Shown: positions 1-10,487, counted from the first letter of the stretch. The stretch: DNA of 64,000 bases from Tannerellaceae bacterium (GCA_021203545.1 JAJQAZ010000130.1:1-64000); one strand, 5' to 3'. Notes: generated by a model not told the origin, from the letters alone. Numbers and translations: made by a program.

Positions 1-45
1 AAATATATATGTTCAAACAAATACTTAAATAACTTTAGTAATCAT

Positions 46-1781
46 ATGATACCATGTAATTATGACAAACTACCCTGTACACCGGTTGACGGAAGTCTCC
101 GGAAAGGCTGGGATGACATTACAAAACTATGGAAGCAGCTCTTTTCGAAGAAGGAAAAGAATGTGCTGGTCTTTGAAACCTACCCGGGTGTTTACAAAGA
201 AGAAATTGTAGCCGGATTAAATCTCTTATGTCCGGACATATTCATAGATATGGAGGATCTCTACAAAGAGGAAGAAGAAATCCGGTGTATGACTGAACGG
301 TATATGACGGATGATGTACTGTTTGGTTATATCTCCTCTTTATCGGTGGCTGATTATCTGGATCCCGGAAAAGTAGAAAAAGCAATAGAGCGTATCCATG
401 CCTGTACTGGAACAGTGGTTATTTACGGTACGGGTGCTGCGTTGGTTTGCCCGGAGCCTGACCTGTTGGTGTATGCGGATATGGCCCGTTGGGAAATTCA
501 GCAGCGATTCCGTCGACACGAAGTAAAAGCACTGGGGGTAGATAACCGTCAGGACGCTGTTTCCCTGCAATACAAAAGAGGCTATTTCAATGACTGGCGG
601 TATGTGATAAATATAAACGAACCTTGTATGAGCAAGTAGATTTTTGGGTAGATACCCATCAACCGGGTAATCCCAAAATGATTGATCGTGATACTTTCTT
701 TGAGGGTATTAGAAAAACCGCTAACTCGCCTTTCCGTGTGGTGCCGTTTTTTGATCCGGCGCCGTGGGGCGGACAATGGATGAAAGAGGTGTGTGGACTG
801 GATCCGGAGAAAGAAAATTATGGCTGGTGCTTTGATTGTGTACCTGAAGAGAACAGCCTGTTATTAAAGGTAGAAGGCGAATTGTTTGAAATGCCTTCTG
901 TCAATGTGGTGTATCTGGAGTCCACACAATTGTTAGGTGAGCCGGTAGAGGCGCGTTTTGGTAAAGAATTCCCGATCCGGTTTGATTTTCTGGATACGGT
1001 AGGTGGTGGAAACCTTAGTTTGCAGGTACACCCTACTACCCAGTTTATCCGTGAGCATTTTGGTATGCAATATACACAGGATGAAAGTTATTACCTGTTA
1101 GATGCCAAAGAGGGTGCCCATGTATACATAGGTGTGAAAGAGGGAATAGATAAAGGGGCCATGATTGACGATCTCCGGAAAGCCCAGCGGGGAGAATCGG
1201 CGTTTGATGCGGATAAGTATGTGAATAAAGTACCGGCACGCAAACATGACCATTTCCTGATACCGGGCGGAACCATCCACTGTTCGGGATCGGAGGCACT
1301 GGTTTTGGAAATCAGTTCTACCCCGAACCTGTTTACTTTTAAACTGTGGGATTGGGAGCGCCTGGGACTCGACGGTAAACCACGCCCTATTAATGTGGAA
1401 CGGGGTAAAGAAGTAATTAACTGGCGGAGAGATACGGAGTATGTTCATACAAATCTGATTAATTGTGTAACAGAAGTTGCCCGGGGAGACGGATGGCGTG
1501 AAGAAAGAACCGGACTGCATGAAAACGAGTTTATCAAAACCCGCCGCCACTGGTTCAGTGTTCCGGTAACTCATGATACCAATAACAGTGTAAATGTACT
1601 AAACCTGATAGAAGGCGAAGAGGCGATTATGGAAAGTCCTGACAATGCTTTTGAACCTTTTGTGGTACACTATGCGGAAACATTTATTATTCCGGCGGGA
1701 GTAGGGCAGTATACCATTACTCCTCATGGAGCTTCCACCGGAAAAGAATGTGCTACGATTAAAGCTTATGTACGTTTCTAA
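46..1781 (+). pseudogene. Class I mannose-6-phosphate isomerase-like gene, frameshifted
   Basis: The gene would interconvert mannose-6-phosphate and fructose-6-phosphate in the cytoplasm. The second part (from about 624) has the cupin-type isomerase core: PFFDPAPWGGQWMKEV, then FDCVPEENSLLL, then a metal-site region LSLQVHPTTQF followed by DESYYLLDA. The first part (46-639) reads as the N-terminal extension seen in the long Bacteroidales form of this enzyme. The frames overlap around 620-640: the first ends in NEPCMSK-stop while the second reads LYEQVDFWVD, so a one-base indel near 615-625 splits what should be one protein of about 578 residues. The second frame has only a TTG where it begins, so independent translation is doubtful. 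It lies 11 bases before a sugar kinase gene, which fits mannose catabolism. The family call is from remembered motifs; the frame break is seen directly. Confidence 0.75.
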
Positions 1782-1792
1782 AGATCCCTGTT

Positions 1793-2906
1793 ATGTATAC
1801 CAATGATAAACGAATAGTCATGACGCTGGATGCCGGAGGTACCAATTTTGTATTTACTGCAATCCGGGGAAACCGGCAGGTTGTGGAACCTGTGACTCTT
1901 CCGGCGTGTGCAGGTGATCTGTCGCAGTGTCTGCAATCCCTCACCGAAGGGTTCCGGCAGGTACGTGAACAGTTGACGGAAGAACCGGTGGCGATCAGTT
2001 TTGCTTTTCCCGGTCCGGACGATTATAAAAACGGAATTATATGCGATCTTCCTAACTTTCCTTCTTTCCGGGGGGGGGAATTGCGTTAGGGCCTTTTCTG
2101 GAAGAACAGTTTGGACTACCTGTATATATCAACAACGATGGCAATCTGTTTGCTTACGGAGAAGCGTTGGCGGGTGTTTTACCGGAAGTGAATAAACGAC
2201 TGGAAGAGGCCGGAAGTTCCAAAAGATATAAAAACCTGATTGGAGTAACGCTGGGAACCGGATTTGGTGCAGGTGTGGTGATTGATAAGATTTTGCTAAC
2301 GGGCGATAATGGTGCGGGAGGAGATGTATGGATATTCCGGAATAAAAAATACCCGGATCTGATCGTGGAAGAGAGTGTAAGTATCCGCGCGGTAAAGAGA
2401 GTGTACCAGGAACTTTCAGGTGAAGATGCAACAAATCTGACTCCAAAAGATATTTACGGGATTGCGTCGGGCATATGCGAAGGCAACCGGGAGGCTGCCC
2501 GGGATAGTTTCTGGGAATTGGGTGAAATGGCCGGAAGCGCCATTGCCGGTTTGCTGACTGTTGTAGACGGGCTGGTTGTGATGGGGGGGGCGGTCTGGCA
2601 GGTGCCGCGGAATATATTCTTCCTTCGTTGATGAAGGAGATGAAAGGCACGCTTTCCACGTTTGCCGGCGACAGTTTTCCTGCTCTCCAAATGGATGTAT
2701 ATGATTTGACGAATGAAAATGGGTATCAGGATTTTCTGAAAGAAGAAACCATAGAAGTTCCGGTGCCGTTTACAAATAAAAAAGTGACTTACTATCCGCA
2801 GAAACGGGTAGGAGTTGCTTTAACCTCACTGGGAGCCAGCCGTGCTGTTTCGCTGGGTGCCTATGCGTTTGCCCTGGCTCAACTGGATAATAAAATAACT
2901 AATTAA
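1793..2906 (+). pseudogene. ROK-family sugar kinase broken at two poly-G tracts
   Basis: ROK kinases phosphorylate hexoses with ATP; beside an isomerase and a sugar transporter this one is probably a manno- or fructokinase. The N-terminal phosphate-binding motif LDAGGTNFVF is present, as are INNDGNLFAYGEALAG, GVTLGTGFGAGVVID and a C-terminal LPSLMKEMK region. Three frames are needed: 1793 to about 2075, about 2080 to 2600, then about 2600 to 2906. The first break is in a run of nine G at 2069-2077 (expected FRGGIALGPFLE), the second in a run of eight G at 2583-2590 (expected VVMGGGLAGAAEYI). Both shift the frame in the same direction, as two extra bases or one missing base. Intact length would be about 370 residues. 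It is either a pseudogene, a slippage-switched gene or an assembly error. Confidence 0.75.
2069..2590 (+). repeat. Poly-G tracts (G9 at 2069-2077 and G8 at 2583-2590)
   Basis: These are the two longest G runs noticed in the window, and both lie inside the ROK kinase reading frame exactly where the frame changes. G runs of this length are prone to slippage. Confidence 0.8.
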
Positions 2907-2919
2907 AGAACTATATACC

Positions 2920-4083
2920 ATGGGAAATACACAGCACATAACAAAAATAGCACCGGTTCTTTTTGGTTTTTACATCATGGGATTTTGTGATGTGGTAGGG
3001 ATTGCCACCAGCTACATACAGGCAGACTTCCAGTTAAGTGAAACACTGGCAGGGTTTATTCCTTCTATGGTGTTTTGCTGGTTCCTGCTTTTCTCGATCC
3101 CTACAGCTTTGCTGATGTCGCGCTTTGGGCGCAAAAATATGGTGCTGGCAGGCAATGTGGTAACTATAATTGGTATGTTGATACCATTTGTTGCGTATAG
3201 TTTTACGACCTGTATGGTTGCTTTTCTGCTTTTGGGTATTGGTAATACTATTTTGCAGGTATCACTTAATCCGCTGCTTACTAATGTTGTAAAAGGGTCT
3301 GCCCTGACCAGTTCGCTCACAGCCGGGCAGGTTATTAAGGCTGTTTCTTCCTTCTGTGGGCCTTTTATCGCGGCTTTTGCTGTTGCCTGGTTTGGTAACT
3401 GGAAATATTTGTTCCCGGTATTTGCCGGCATAACGTTTATTTCTACACTTTGGCTGCTTCTGACTCCGCTCACCGAGGAGAAATCAACAGCTAAAGTAGC
3501 TACCCTGCCGGAAACATTCGGATTGTTGAAGAATAAAACAATTCTATTGTTGTTTCTGGGAATCATTTTTATTGTCGGGGTAGATGTGGGTATGAATACC
3601 GTAACTCCCAAATTATTGATGGAGCGTTGCGGAATGCCTGTGGAAAGCGCGGGATATGGTTCGAGTGTTTATTTCTTTTGCCGTACTGTCGGAGCTTTTG
3701 TAGGTGCTGTCTTACTGGCACGTATTCCGGAGATCAGATATTATCGCTTTAATATAGGGATTGCATTATTGGCTATGGCTGCTCTTTTCTTTGCATCCGA
3801 CCAAGTTTCGATCCTTGTTTTGGTGGGAATTATTGGTTTTACCTGTTCCAGTATTTTCCCGATTATTTATTCGCTTGCTATGAAAACGGCTCCTGAAAAA
3901 GCCAATGAAATATCGGGTCTTATGATCACCGGAGTGTGCGGTGGTGCTGTTGTTCCTCCCCTTATGGGGCTTCTTACAGATAGGATCGGAAATCAGACCG
4001 GTTCTTTACTGGTAATCACTCTAAGTATAGGATATTTGATTTTCTGCGCCTTAAAAATTTCATCGAGGAATGTAACTTGTTAA
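2920..4083 (+). CDS. MFS sugar transporter (FucP-like)
   Basis: A polytopic inner-membrane protein of 387 residues with about 12 hydrophobic segments. The MSRFGRKNMV loop after the second or third segment is the MFS signature between helices 2 and 3, and a second half begins near residue 205. Family knowledge places such proteins among proton-linked hexose/fucose permeases. It starts 13 bases after the kinase gene and is probably co-transcribed with it, so it is the likely importer of mannose or another hexose released by the downstream enzymes. The frame is intact, unlike both genes before it. The exact sugar cannot be read from the sequence. Confidence 0.8.
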   Translation: MGNTQHITKIAPVLFGFYIMGFCDVVGIATSYIQADFQLSETLAGFIPSMVFCWFLLFSIPTALLMSRFGRKNMVLAGNVVTIIGMLIPFVAYSFTTCMVAFLLLGIGNTILQVSLNPLLTNVVKGSALTSSLTAGQVIKAVSSFCGPFIAAFAVAWFGNWKYLFPVFAGITFISTLWLLLTPLTEEKSTAKVATLPETFGLLKNKTILLLFLGIIFIVGVDVGMNTVTPKLLMERCGMPVESAGYGSSVYFFCRTVGAFVGAVLLARIPEIRYYRFNIGIALLAMAALFFASDQVSILVLVGIIGFTCSSIFPIIYSLAMKTAPEKANEISGLMITGVCGGAVVPPLMGLLTDRIGNQTGSLLVITLSIGYLIFCALKISSRNVTC

Positions 4084-4128
4084 CAAATATATTCTCAACA
4101 ACCAATTCAATTTAAATTTATTCTAACC

Positions 4129-6502
4129 ATGAAGCAATCTGATTTTTTTAATGTACCGGGGTACATTAACCGGAGTTTTTGTCTTAAAAACTCCGGTTTC
4201 CGGATTCGTTTAATCACCCTGATTATGGGTTTGAGTATGCTGTTCCATACCGGATTGCATGCGCAATCCGGTATGGTAACGATCAAGGGAACCGTTACGG
4301 GTAGTGATGAAACAATTATTGGGGCTTCCGTAATGGAAAAAGGTACTCAAAACGGAACGATCACTGATTTTAACGGAGAGTTTTCACTCGAAGTCAATCC
4401 GGCTTCTACCTTAGTTATTTCCTACATCGGATTTCGGACTCAGGAAGTTGCCGTAGCAAACAAAACACTTTTTTCTATTGTGTTGCAGGAAGATTTACAA
4501 ATACTTGACGAAGTGGTTGTAGTGGGTTACGGAACCCAGAAAAAGACCAGTCTGACGGGTGCTGTTTCTACTGTTTCTCTCAAAGACCTGGAAAGCAGGC
4601 CTGTGGTAAATGTGGTAGAAGCGTTGCAGGGTACTACACCGGGATTAATTATCCAACAGTCAAACTCAGCACCAGGTGCGCGCCCGAGTATTAATATCCG
4701 GGGTGTCAACACGATCAATAATACCGATCCGTTGGTATTAATAGACGGCATGGTGGGTGATATCCAGAATGTAACTCCTTCGGACATTGAAAGTATTTCC
4801 GTATTGAAAGATGCGGCTTCTACGGCTATTTATGGTTCGCGTGCGTCTAATGGTGTGATTCTGATCACCACTAAAAAGGGAAACAGCGACCGCAACGAAG
4901 TAACGTACGAATTCCAGTACGGCATACAGCAGCCAACCTTTCTTCCCAAAATGGTGGATTCGTGGATTTATGCGGAAAAAAGAAACGAGGCCCTTATTAA
5001 TTCAGGCCGTCCGGCTGCTTTTACAGCCGACGACATTGCTTATTACCGGAATGGCGGGCCGAATGTGAACTGGATGGAGGAATTGTATAAAAATACTTCT
5101 CCGATGCAATCGCATACGCTTTCGCTTAGTGGTGGAAACAATAAAACCACTTATCTGGCGTCGTTGGCTTACCTTCTGTTTTTGCCCGTATCAATTATAA
5201 TTATGACGAGAAGTATCTGTTCGAAGCCAATCTAAGGGATGATATGTCTTCTAAATTTGCAGCCGGAAACCGTTCGGCTATTTTCCCCTCTTTCTCTGCC
5301 GGTTGGCGGATTTCCGAAGAAAACTTTTATCAGCCGGTGCAGAATATATTACTTCGATGAAACTGAGAGGTTCCTGGGGTTTGGTAGGAAATAACCGGAT
5401 TGATAATTATAAATATATGTCGGCGGTGTCTGTTAAGCCTACTTATGTATTTGGGAATAATGTGGTAAATGGTGCTCATTTCAATGCGGCTAACTCGGAT
5501 ATGCGTTGGGAAACAATCGGTATGTTCGATATAGGTTTGGATCTGGGATTCCTGGATAATGCGTTGAATCTTACTTTTGATTTCTTTAATAATACGACTT
5601 ACGATATTCTTATGGAATTGCCTGTACCGGGATTGTATGGAGGAGGACGCCCGATCCAGAATGCCGGCAAAGTACGGAACCGGGGGTGGGAAATATCTGC
5701 CAATTACCGTTTCAATACCGGGCGGGTCAATCATTTTGTGTCCGGAAATATCTCGGATACACGTAACAAAGTATTGGATACCAAAGGGACGATCTGGATT
5801 GAAGGAAGTGATGTAAATACGATTATCCGCGAAGGCTATCCGGTAAGGGCCTATTATGCGTATCGCTGGGATGGCTATTTCCAGAATGATGCCGAAGTTG
5901 CAGCCGGGCCACATCTGGACGGTATTACTCCCAAACCGGGCGATATACGTTACCTGGATAAAAATGGCGACGGAACGATTAAGGAAGATGATGACCGTTT
6001 TGTGCTGGGCGACCGGTTCCCCCATTATACTTATGGTTTTAATTATGGCTTTAACTGGAACGGTTTTGATTTCTCTATGTTCTGGCAGGGTGTAGGCCAG
6101 CGGCGGGTATGGTTGCGGGGCGAATCGGTAGAGGCTTTCCACAATAACAACGAAGGGCCGTTGTTTGATTTCCACCTCGACCACTGGACGCCTAACAACC
6201 CGAATGCCACTTATCCCCGCCTGACGGTAGGTTCTGAATCGGCTAATAATGCTGTCAAATCCGACTTCTGGATTCAGGACGGTTCTTATCTGCGCCTGAA
6301 AAACCTACAGATTGGCTATACTTTCCCGGCGCGCTGGATGAATAAGATAGCTGTTAAAAACCTCCGCGTGTATGCCAGCGGACAAAACCTGCTTACAATA
6401 AGTAACCTGAAAGGTGGCTGGGACCCGGAAACGAGCGACGGTGGCGGACGTATCTATCCGGTGAGCAGAGTATTTTCAGTAGGTGTAAATGTTAAATTTT
6501 AA
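4129..6502 (+). pseudogene. SusC-type TonB-dependent transporter with internal deletion and frameshifts
   Basis: SusC proteins are outer-membrane TonB-dependent channels that pair with SusD to import oligosaccharides. The first 345 codons are well preserved: signal peptide ending at HAQS, carboxypeptidase-like domain (IKGTVTGSDETIIGASV), TonB box EVVVVGYG, and plug motifs such as DPLVLIDGM and SVLKDAASTAIYGSRASNGVI. After LASLAY at about 5175 the sequence jumps in another frame directly to late-barrel motifs (ARINYNYDEKYLFEANLRDD, then FPSFSAGWRISEENFYQP), so roughly 200 residues of barrel are missing. A further frame change near 5340 precedes MKLRGSWGLVGNN, and the rest to the C-terminal VFSVGVNVKF is open. 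About 790 codons remain against about 1,000 in the family. The deletion cannot be a homopolymer error. Partner SusD follows 11 bases downstream. Confidence 0.85.
4148..4276 (+). promoter_or_regulatory. Three consecutive inverted repeats in the 5' coding part of susC-1
   Basis: Hairpin 1 spans 4148-4169: arms TTAATGTACC and GGTACATTAA around GG. Hairpin 2 spans 4168-4198: 13-base arms AACCGGAGTTTTT and AAAAACTCCGGTT around GTCTT. Hairpin 3 spans 4245-4276: 14-base arms CCATACCGGATTGC and GCAATCCGGTATGG around ATGC. All arms are perfect and lie in the signal-peptide and early mature coding sequence. The same three-part layout occurs in the SusC genes at 14448 and 46542. The function is unknown; RNA structure is the simplest reading. 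Confidence 0.8.
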
Positions 6503-6513
6503 AACAGACGAAA

Positions 6514-8103
6514 ATGAAACCAATTATATTAAAAACCGCTTTGTGCTTACTTCTGGCAGGATTCGCGGTATCCTGTGTGGAGTTGGATACGCCTCCGTAT
6601 GATGGTGAGACTGACCTGACTTACTGGGAGAAACCCGGTGCTTCGCTGAATGTGTTGAATTCCTGTTATTCGAATCTGTACAGTGCGGAAGAGGTATTTT
6701 ATGCCGATGCAATGACGGATAATGCCTATACCAAAGCCACAACAAATTTGCCACAGGCAATTGGCAACGGTTCTTATTCGCCGGATGATCCCTATGTAAA
6801 AAGTGTATGGGATTTCAGATACTCCGGTATCCGGTTGTGTAACCAATTGACCGAAAATATAGATAAAGAGCCGGGGTTGAGTACTGAATTGTATAACCGG
6901 TATCTGGGTGAGGTAAAGGTAATCCGGGCATTCCTTTATTTTGAATTATATTCCCGTTTTGGTGATATACCTTATTACACCCATGTGATTTCTATTGCTG
7001 AATCGCAGGAGATCCGGCGTACTCCTAAAAGTGAGATCGTGGAAAATTTGTTGGTCGAACTGAACGAGGTAATCAATAATAACTATCTGCCTTCTTCGTA
7101 CAGTGGTTCGGATGTAGGCCGTATTACCCGCTGGGCAGCGATGGCCGTGAAGGCACGCATCCTGTTATTCGAATCGCGCTGGAGCGAACTCAAAGAGGTA
7201 ACCGGCCGGATTGTAGCAGAAAGTCCGCACAAATTGTTCCCCGATTATGCCGGCTTGTTTGAACTGGCCAACGAAAATAACGAAGAGGTTATTCTGGGCC
7301 TTCAACAAATTTATCCGGATATAGCCAATAGCAAGCAATACGAGTTTCTGCCCCCTTCACTGGGAGGATATGCCCAGCTGGCTCCGTTGCAGGAACTGGT
7401 AGATAACTACATCACCCTGAATGGGAAAGCAATTACTGAAACAGGTAGCGGATACGATAAAAATAATCCGTTTGTAAACCGTGACCCTCGCCTGCAGGCA
7501 ACCATTGCTTACACCGGAAATAGTTATACATTGGCTGACGGAAGCCGCCATGTGATTAATTGCGAACCGGGAAGCGGTGAAGACGGCTATGGCCTTTCCA
7601 ATAGTTCGCCTACCGGGTATTATATTAAAAAATACTGGGATAAGGAGTACAGGGGGAATCTTCAGTCGGGACTGAATATAATACTGATCCGTTATGCCGA
7701 TGTGTTACTGATGCATGCGGAGGCGTTAGCCGAGTTGGGCGAAATGAATGAGGCTGCGTGGAATAATACTATTTATTTGTTGCGTGAACGTGCCGGTTTT
7801 ACAGACCCCGAAGCGTTGAAGTTTCCCGGAGCTGCCGGTATTGCAGAGGTAATACGCCGTGAGCGTAGAAGCGAACTGGCACTGGAAGGTTTACGCCTGA
7901 AAGATATTCAGCGTCTGAAAATAGGGAGTACTGTGTTGAACGGTTGGTGTCATGGGTTGTATACCGGTGAAGTGGTAGGTACCGACGACGGATATGTACG
8001 GGTTGAACAGCGTACTTTCACGGAGAATAAACATTCCCTTTGGCCTATTCCGCAGAATGATAGAAACCTGAATAGTAACCTTACACAGAACCCAAACTGG
8101 TAA
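6514..8103 (+). CDS. SusD/RagB-type glycan-binding lipoprotein
   Basis: A surface lipoprotein of 529 residues that caps the SusC channel and binds glycan. It has an SPII signal with a cysteine at residue 21 (GFAVSCVELDTPP), TPR-like N-terminal helices (VIRAFLYFELYSRFGDIPYY, residues about 136-155), the RITRWAAMAVKARILLF region, and the typical SusD C-terminal segments (IRYADVLLMHAEALAELGE, RRERRSELALEGLRLKDIQRL, and a closing WPIPQNDRNLNSNLTQNPNW). The frame is intact although its SusC partner is broken. Gene order SusC-SusD-SusE-like-GH76-GH76-GH92 marks a mannan PUL. Confidence 0.92.
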   Translation: MKPIILKTALCLLLAGFAVSCVELDTPPYDGETDLTYWEKPGASLNVLNSCYSNLYSAEEVFYADAMTDNAYTKATTNLPQAIGNGSYSPDDPYVKSVWDFRYSGIRLCNQLTENIDKEPGLSTELYNRYLGEVKVIRAFLYFELYSRFGDIPYYTHVISIAESQEIRRTPKSEIVENLLVELNEVINNNYLPSSYSGSDVGRITRWAAMAVKARILLFESRWSELKEVTGRIVAESPHKLFPDYAGLFELANENNEEVILGLQQIYPDIANSKQYEFLPPSLGGYAQLAPLQELVDNYITLNGKAITETGSGYDKNNPFVNRDPRLQATIAYTGNSYTLADGSRHVINCEPGSGEDGYGLSNSSPTGYYIKKYWDKEYRGNLQSGLNIILIRYADVLLMHAEALAELGEMNEAAWNNTIYLLRERAGFTDPEALKFPGAAGIAEVIRRERRSELALEGLRLKDIQRLKIGSTVLNGWCHGLYTGEVVGTDDGYVRVEQRTFTENKHSLWPIPQNDRNLNSNLTQNPNW

Positions 8104-8126
8104 TGTGTGTTTAAAACGGTAAAACC

Positions 8127-9233
8127 ATGAAAAAAATATATTTCTTATTGTTTTCTCTCCTCTTATTAGCAGGGTGTGATGAAAAATATACATTCAATGA
8201 AAACTTTACGGCGCCCGATACCTTTTCGGGTCCGGAGGCTGTAAGAATAGACCTGACCTCTGCGGAAAATGTTGTTTTCGGGTGGTCCGGCGGAGGAGCC
8301 GAGGACGGCGGTATTCTATTATATGAAGTAGTTTTTGATAAAGAGGGAGGCGATTTTTCAAATCCTATCTATACGGCCCAAAGCGATCTGGGAGCTTATC
8401 CGCAACTGACTCTTACCCATGTTACCCTGAACCGGATTGCCCGTCTGGCAGGATTAAAAACCGCACAGACAGGAAAGGTGCAATGGACTGTCAGGGCTTC
8501 CCGCGGAGGGGTGGTAAAAACAGCCACAACTTCGGCTACGCTTACATTAACCCGTCCGGATGAAGAGATTCCGGAAGAGATGTACCTGACAGGCCCGGGA
8601 ACAGAAAATGGTGGCGCGGAACCTTTACCTTTCCGTATGGTCAGTGACGGTTACTTTGTTATTTATACCCAATTATCTGCCGGCGGTATTCTGCTGACAG
8701 ATGCTTTGGAAGAGGGTGTAGAATATACGTTGGATGTATCGGGAATAATTGTGGAAGGGTCTGATCTCTTTACACTGGATAATTATACTCATCCGGTACG
8801 TATATCCGTCAATTTCAATACGAAACAGATTACTGTGGAAGAGATTTCTGCTATCCGGATGATCTGGGGCGTTAATTACGCGACGATAGCTAATCCGGAA
8901 TATGCCGGAAATGGAATATTTAAAGCCGAAGATGTCTTGGTAACGTTTGTTCAACCGGGTGATCCGGATTGGCTTACCTGGGTAGAAGAGCGGTATTATT
9001 TCATCGCAACTGTTGACGGACAGGAAGTTTGCTGGGGCCGCCGGGATCATATTTCCGGAGAAAGGCCGTCTGATGATGAACCGCTTTCATTCTATGAAAT
9101 GGAAGAGTTTGTATGGGATCAGTGGGAACATCTATGGAAAATGCATGGCGATTTGGACGGTAAACGGTGTACTGTTACCATAGATACGAATAGAGAGGGA
9201 ATGATGATTCATCAGTTCTCTGATATCCGGTAG
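8127..9233 (+). CDS. SusE-like outer-membrane lipoprotein
   Basis: A 368-residue lipoprotein with signal peptide MKKIYFLLFSLLLLAGC (lipobox LAGC, lipidated Cys17). The N-terminal half resembles the SusE N-terminal immunoglobulin-like domain (VFGWSGGGAEDGGILLYEVVFD), followed by beta-rich modules starting near residues 150 and 235. By position after SusD it is the expected surface glycan-binding accessory protein of the PUL. It ends in TAG at 9231-9233, a useful sign that TAG works as a normal stop here. The frame is intact. The SusE assignment rests on position, signal and architecture; the C-terminal half is not clearly recognised. Confidence 0.7.
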   Translation: MKKIYFLLFSLLLLAGCDEKYTFNENFTAPDTFSGPEAVRIDLTSAENVVFGWSGGGAEDGGILLYEVVFDKEGGDFSNPIYTAQSDLGAYPQLTLTHVTLNRIARLAGLKTAQTGKVQWTVRASRGGVVKTATTSATLTLTRPDEEIPEEMYLTGPGTENGGAEPLPFRMVSDGYFVIYTQLSAGGILLTDALEEGVEYTLDVSGIIVEGSDLFTLDNYTHPVRISVNFNTKQITVEEISAIRMIWGVNYATIANPEYAGNGIFKAEDVLVTFVQPGDPDWLTWVEERYYFIATVDGQEVCWGRRDHISGERPSDDEPLSFYEMEEFVWDQWEHLWKMHGDLDGKRCTVTIDTNREGMMIHQFSDIR

Positions 9234-9257
9234 TTAATTAAATAAACAGAATAAAAA

Positions 9258-10487
9258 ATGAAAGTAAAAAAAATAATCTGTCTGTTTTCTGCTTTGGCTC
9301 TGTTGTGGAGTTGCGAAGATGGAATAGAAAAGTTCAATCCGGATCAGGGAGGTAATAAACCTGATCCGGAGGAACCGGAAGAAGAAACTGTTTATCACGA
9401 AAGGGCCAAAGAGGTATTTGATCTTATACAGACGTATTACCTGGATAAGGCAACTGGGTTGTTGCGCGAAAATTATCCTGTGCAACCGGGCGATAATGCT
9501 TATTCTTATCTTTAGCCTTTCGACGGCTATGTGTCCGGCGCTATTTTATTGACCCAATTAGGATATGATGTACAGCTTCCGGCTATTGTGGATAACTTTG
9601 AAAAATACTGGAGGGAGAATAGTGCTGTTAGTGCAGTAGGAGGATATGGATCGTCAACCAATGGTGCAACAGGCGGAGGCGACCGTTTCTATGATGATAA
9701 TTCTATTGTAGGGATCAGCCTGGTGGAAGCTTATAAAATTACCGGTGATGCGGTGTATCTGCAACGTGCCGGACGGATTGTTGATTTCCTGAAAAGCGGA
9801 ATCGACAACGTACAGGGTGGTGGCCTCTGGTGGTGCGAAAATAAAAAGAATATCACAGGAGATAACGATTCGAATAAGCCCGCGTGTGCCAATGGATATG
9901 CGACTCAATTCCTGCTTTCTTATTATGAAGTATGTCCTGATGAGACTGAAAAGGCCACTGTCCTGGAAATGGCCAGGGGGTTGTATAACTGGATCAAAAA
10001 TAACCTGAAAGATACAGACCATTGTTATTGGAATGATGTGAAGAACAACGGGGCGGTCAATCATACCAAGTGGACTTATAATACCGGTGTAATGGTGCAA
10101 AATGGTATTTCCCTTTACCGGATAACCAACAATCAGGCGTATCTTTCCGATGCAAAGAATTCGGCACATGGTGTATATGACTATTTTGTGAAAACCCGGA
10201 ATGGGGTAACACTGGCCTATCCGGACCATGATCCGTGGTTTAGCGGCAAACTGTTGAAAGCTTATGTGGATTTATATCCTTTGTATGAGCAGGCTGCTAC
10301 TTATATCCATGCGTACATTAAGTTCATAGATCATGGATATGAAAATGCCCGGACTAATCACGGATTCTTTTATGAAGACTGGACAGGTACAAACGAAGGG
10401 CGTTATACCCAATTATTGATGCAGGATGCTGTAGTAGAATCGTATGGCCTGATTGCTACATATAAAAATGAACAGGTAAAAAAATAA
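9258..10487 (+). pseudogene. GH76 endo-alpha-1,6-mannanase A with in-frame TAG
   Basis: GH76 enzymes cut the alpha-1,6-mannan backbone. The product has an SPII signal (LLWSCEDG), an acidic proline-rich linker, then an (alpha/alpha)6-barrel domain with the catalytic Asp pair in DRFYDDNSIVGISLVEAY. The reading frame is interrupted by TAG at 9513-9515, where family context (NAYSYL-x-PFDGYVSGAI) predicts Trp, so TGG to TAG by one transition. The frame continues without shift to 10487. Full length would be about 409 residues. As it stands only an 85-residue N-terminal peptide is made unless the stop is read through. It is the first of two adjacent GH76 genes before GH92. Confidence 0.85.
9338..9370 (+). 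repeat. 11-bp inverted repeat in the lipoprotein linker of GH76 A
   Basis: Arms TCCGGATCAGG (9338-9348) and CCTGATCCGGA (9360-9370) are perfect, with an 11-base loop. It encodes part of the linker after the lipidated cysteine. Confidence 0.6.

Noticed and set aside
624..1781. Independent short mannose-6-phosphate isomerase starting at 624
   Set aside because: Only a TTG is available there, and the preceding frame encodes the N-terminal extension of the same long protein; a single frameshifted gene is simpler.
5330..6184. A 284-residue minus-strand open frame inside susC-1
   Set aside because: It lies opposite a coding region with clear SusC barrel motifs and itself has no recognisable domain.
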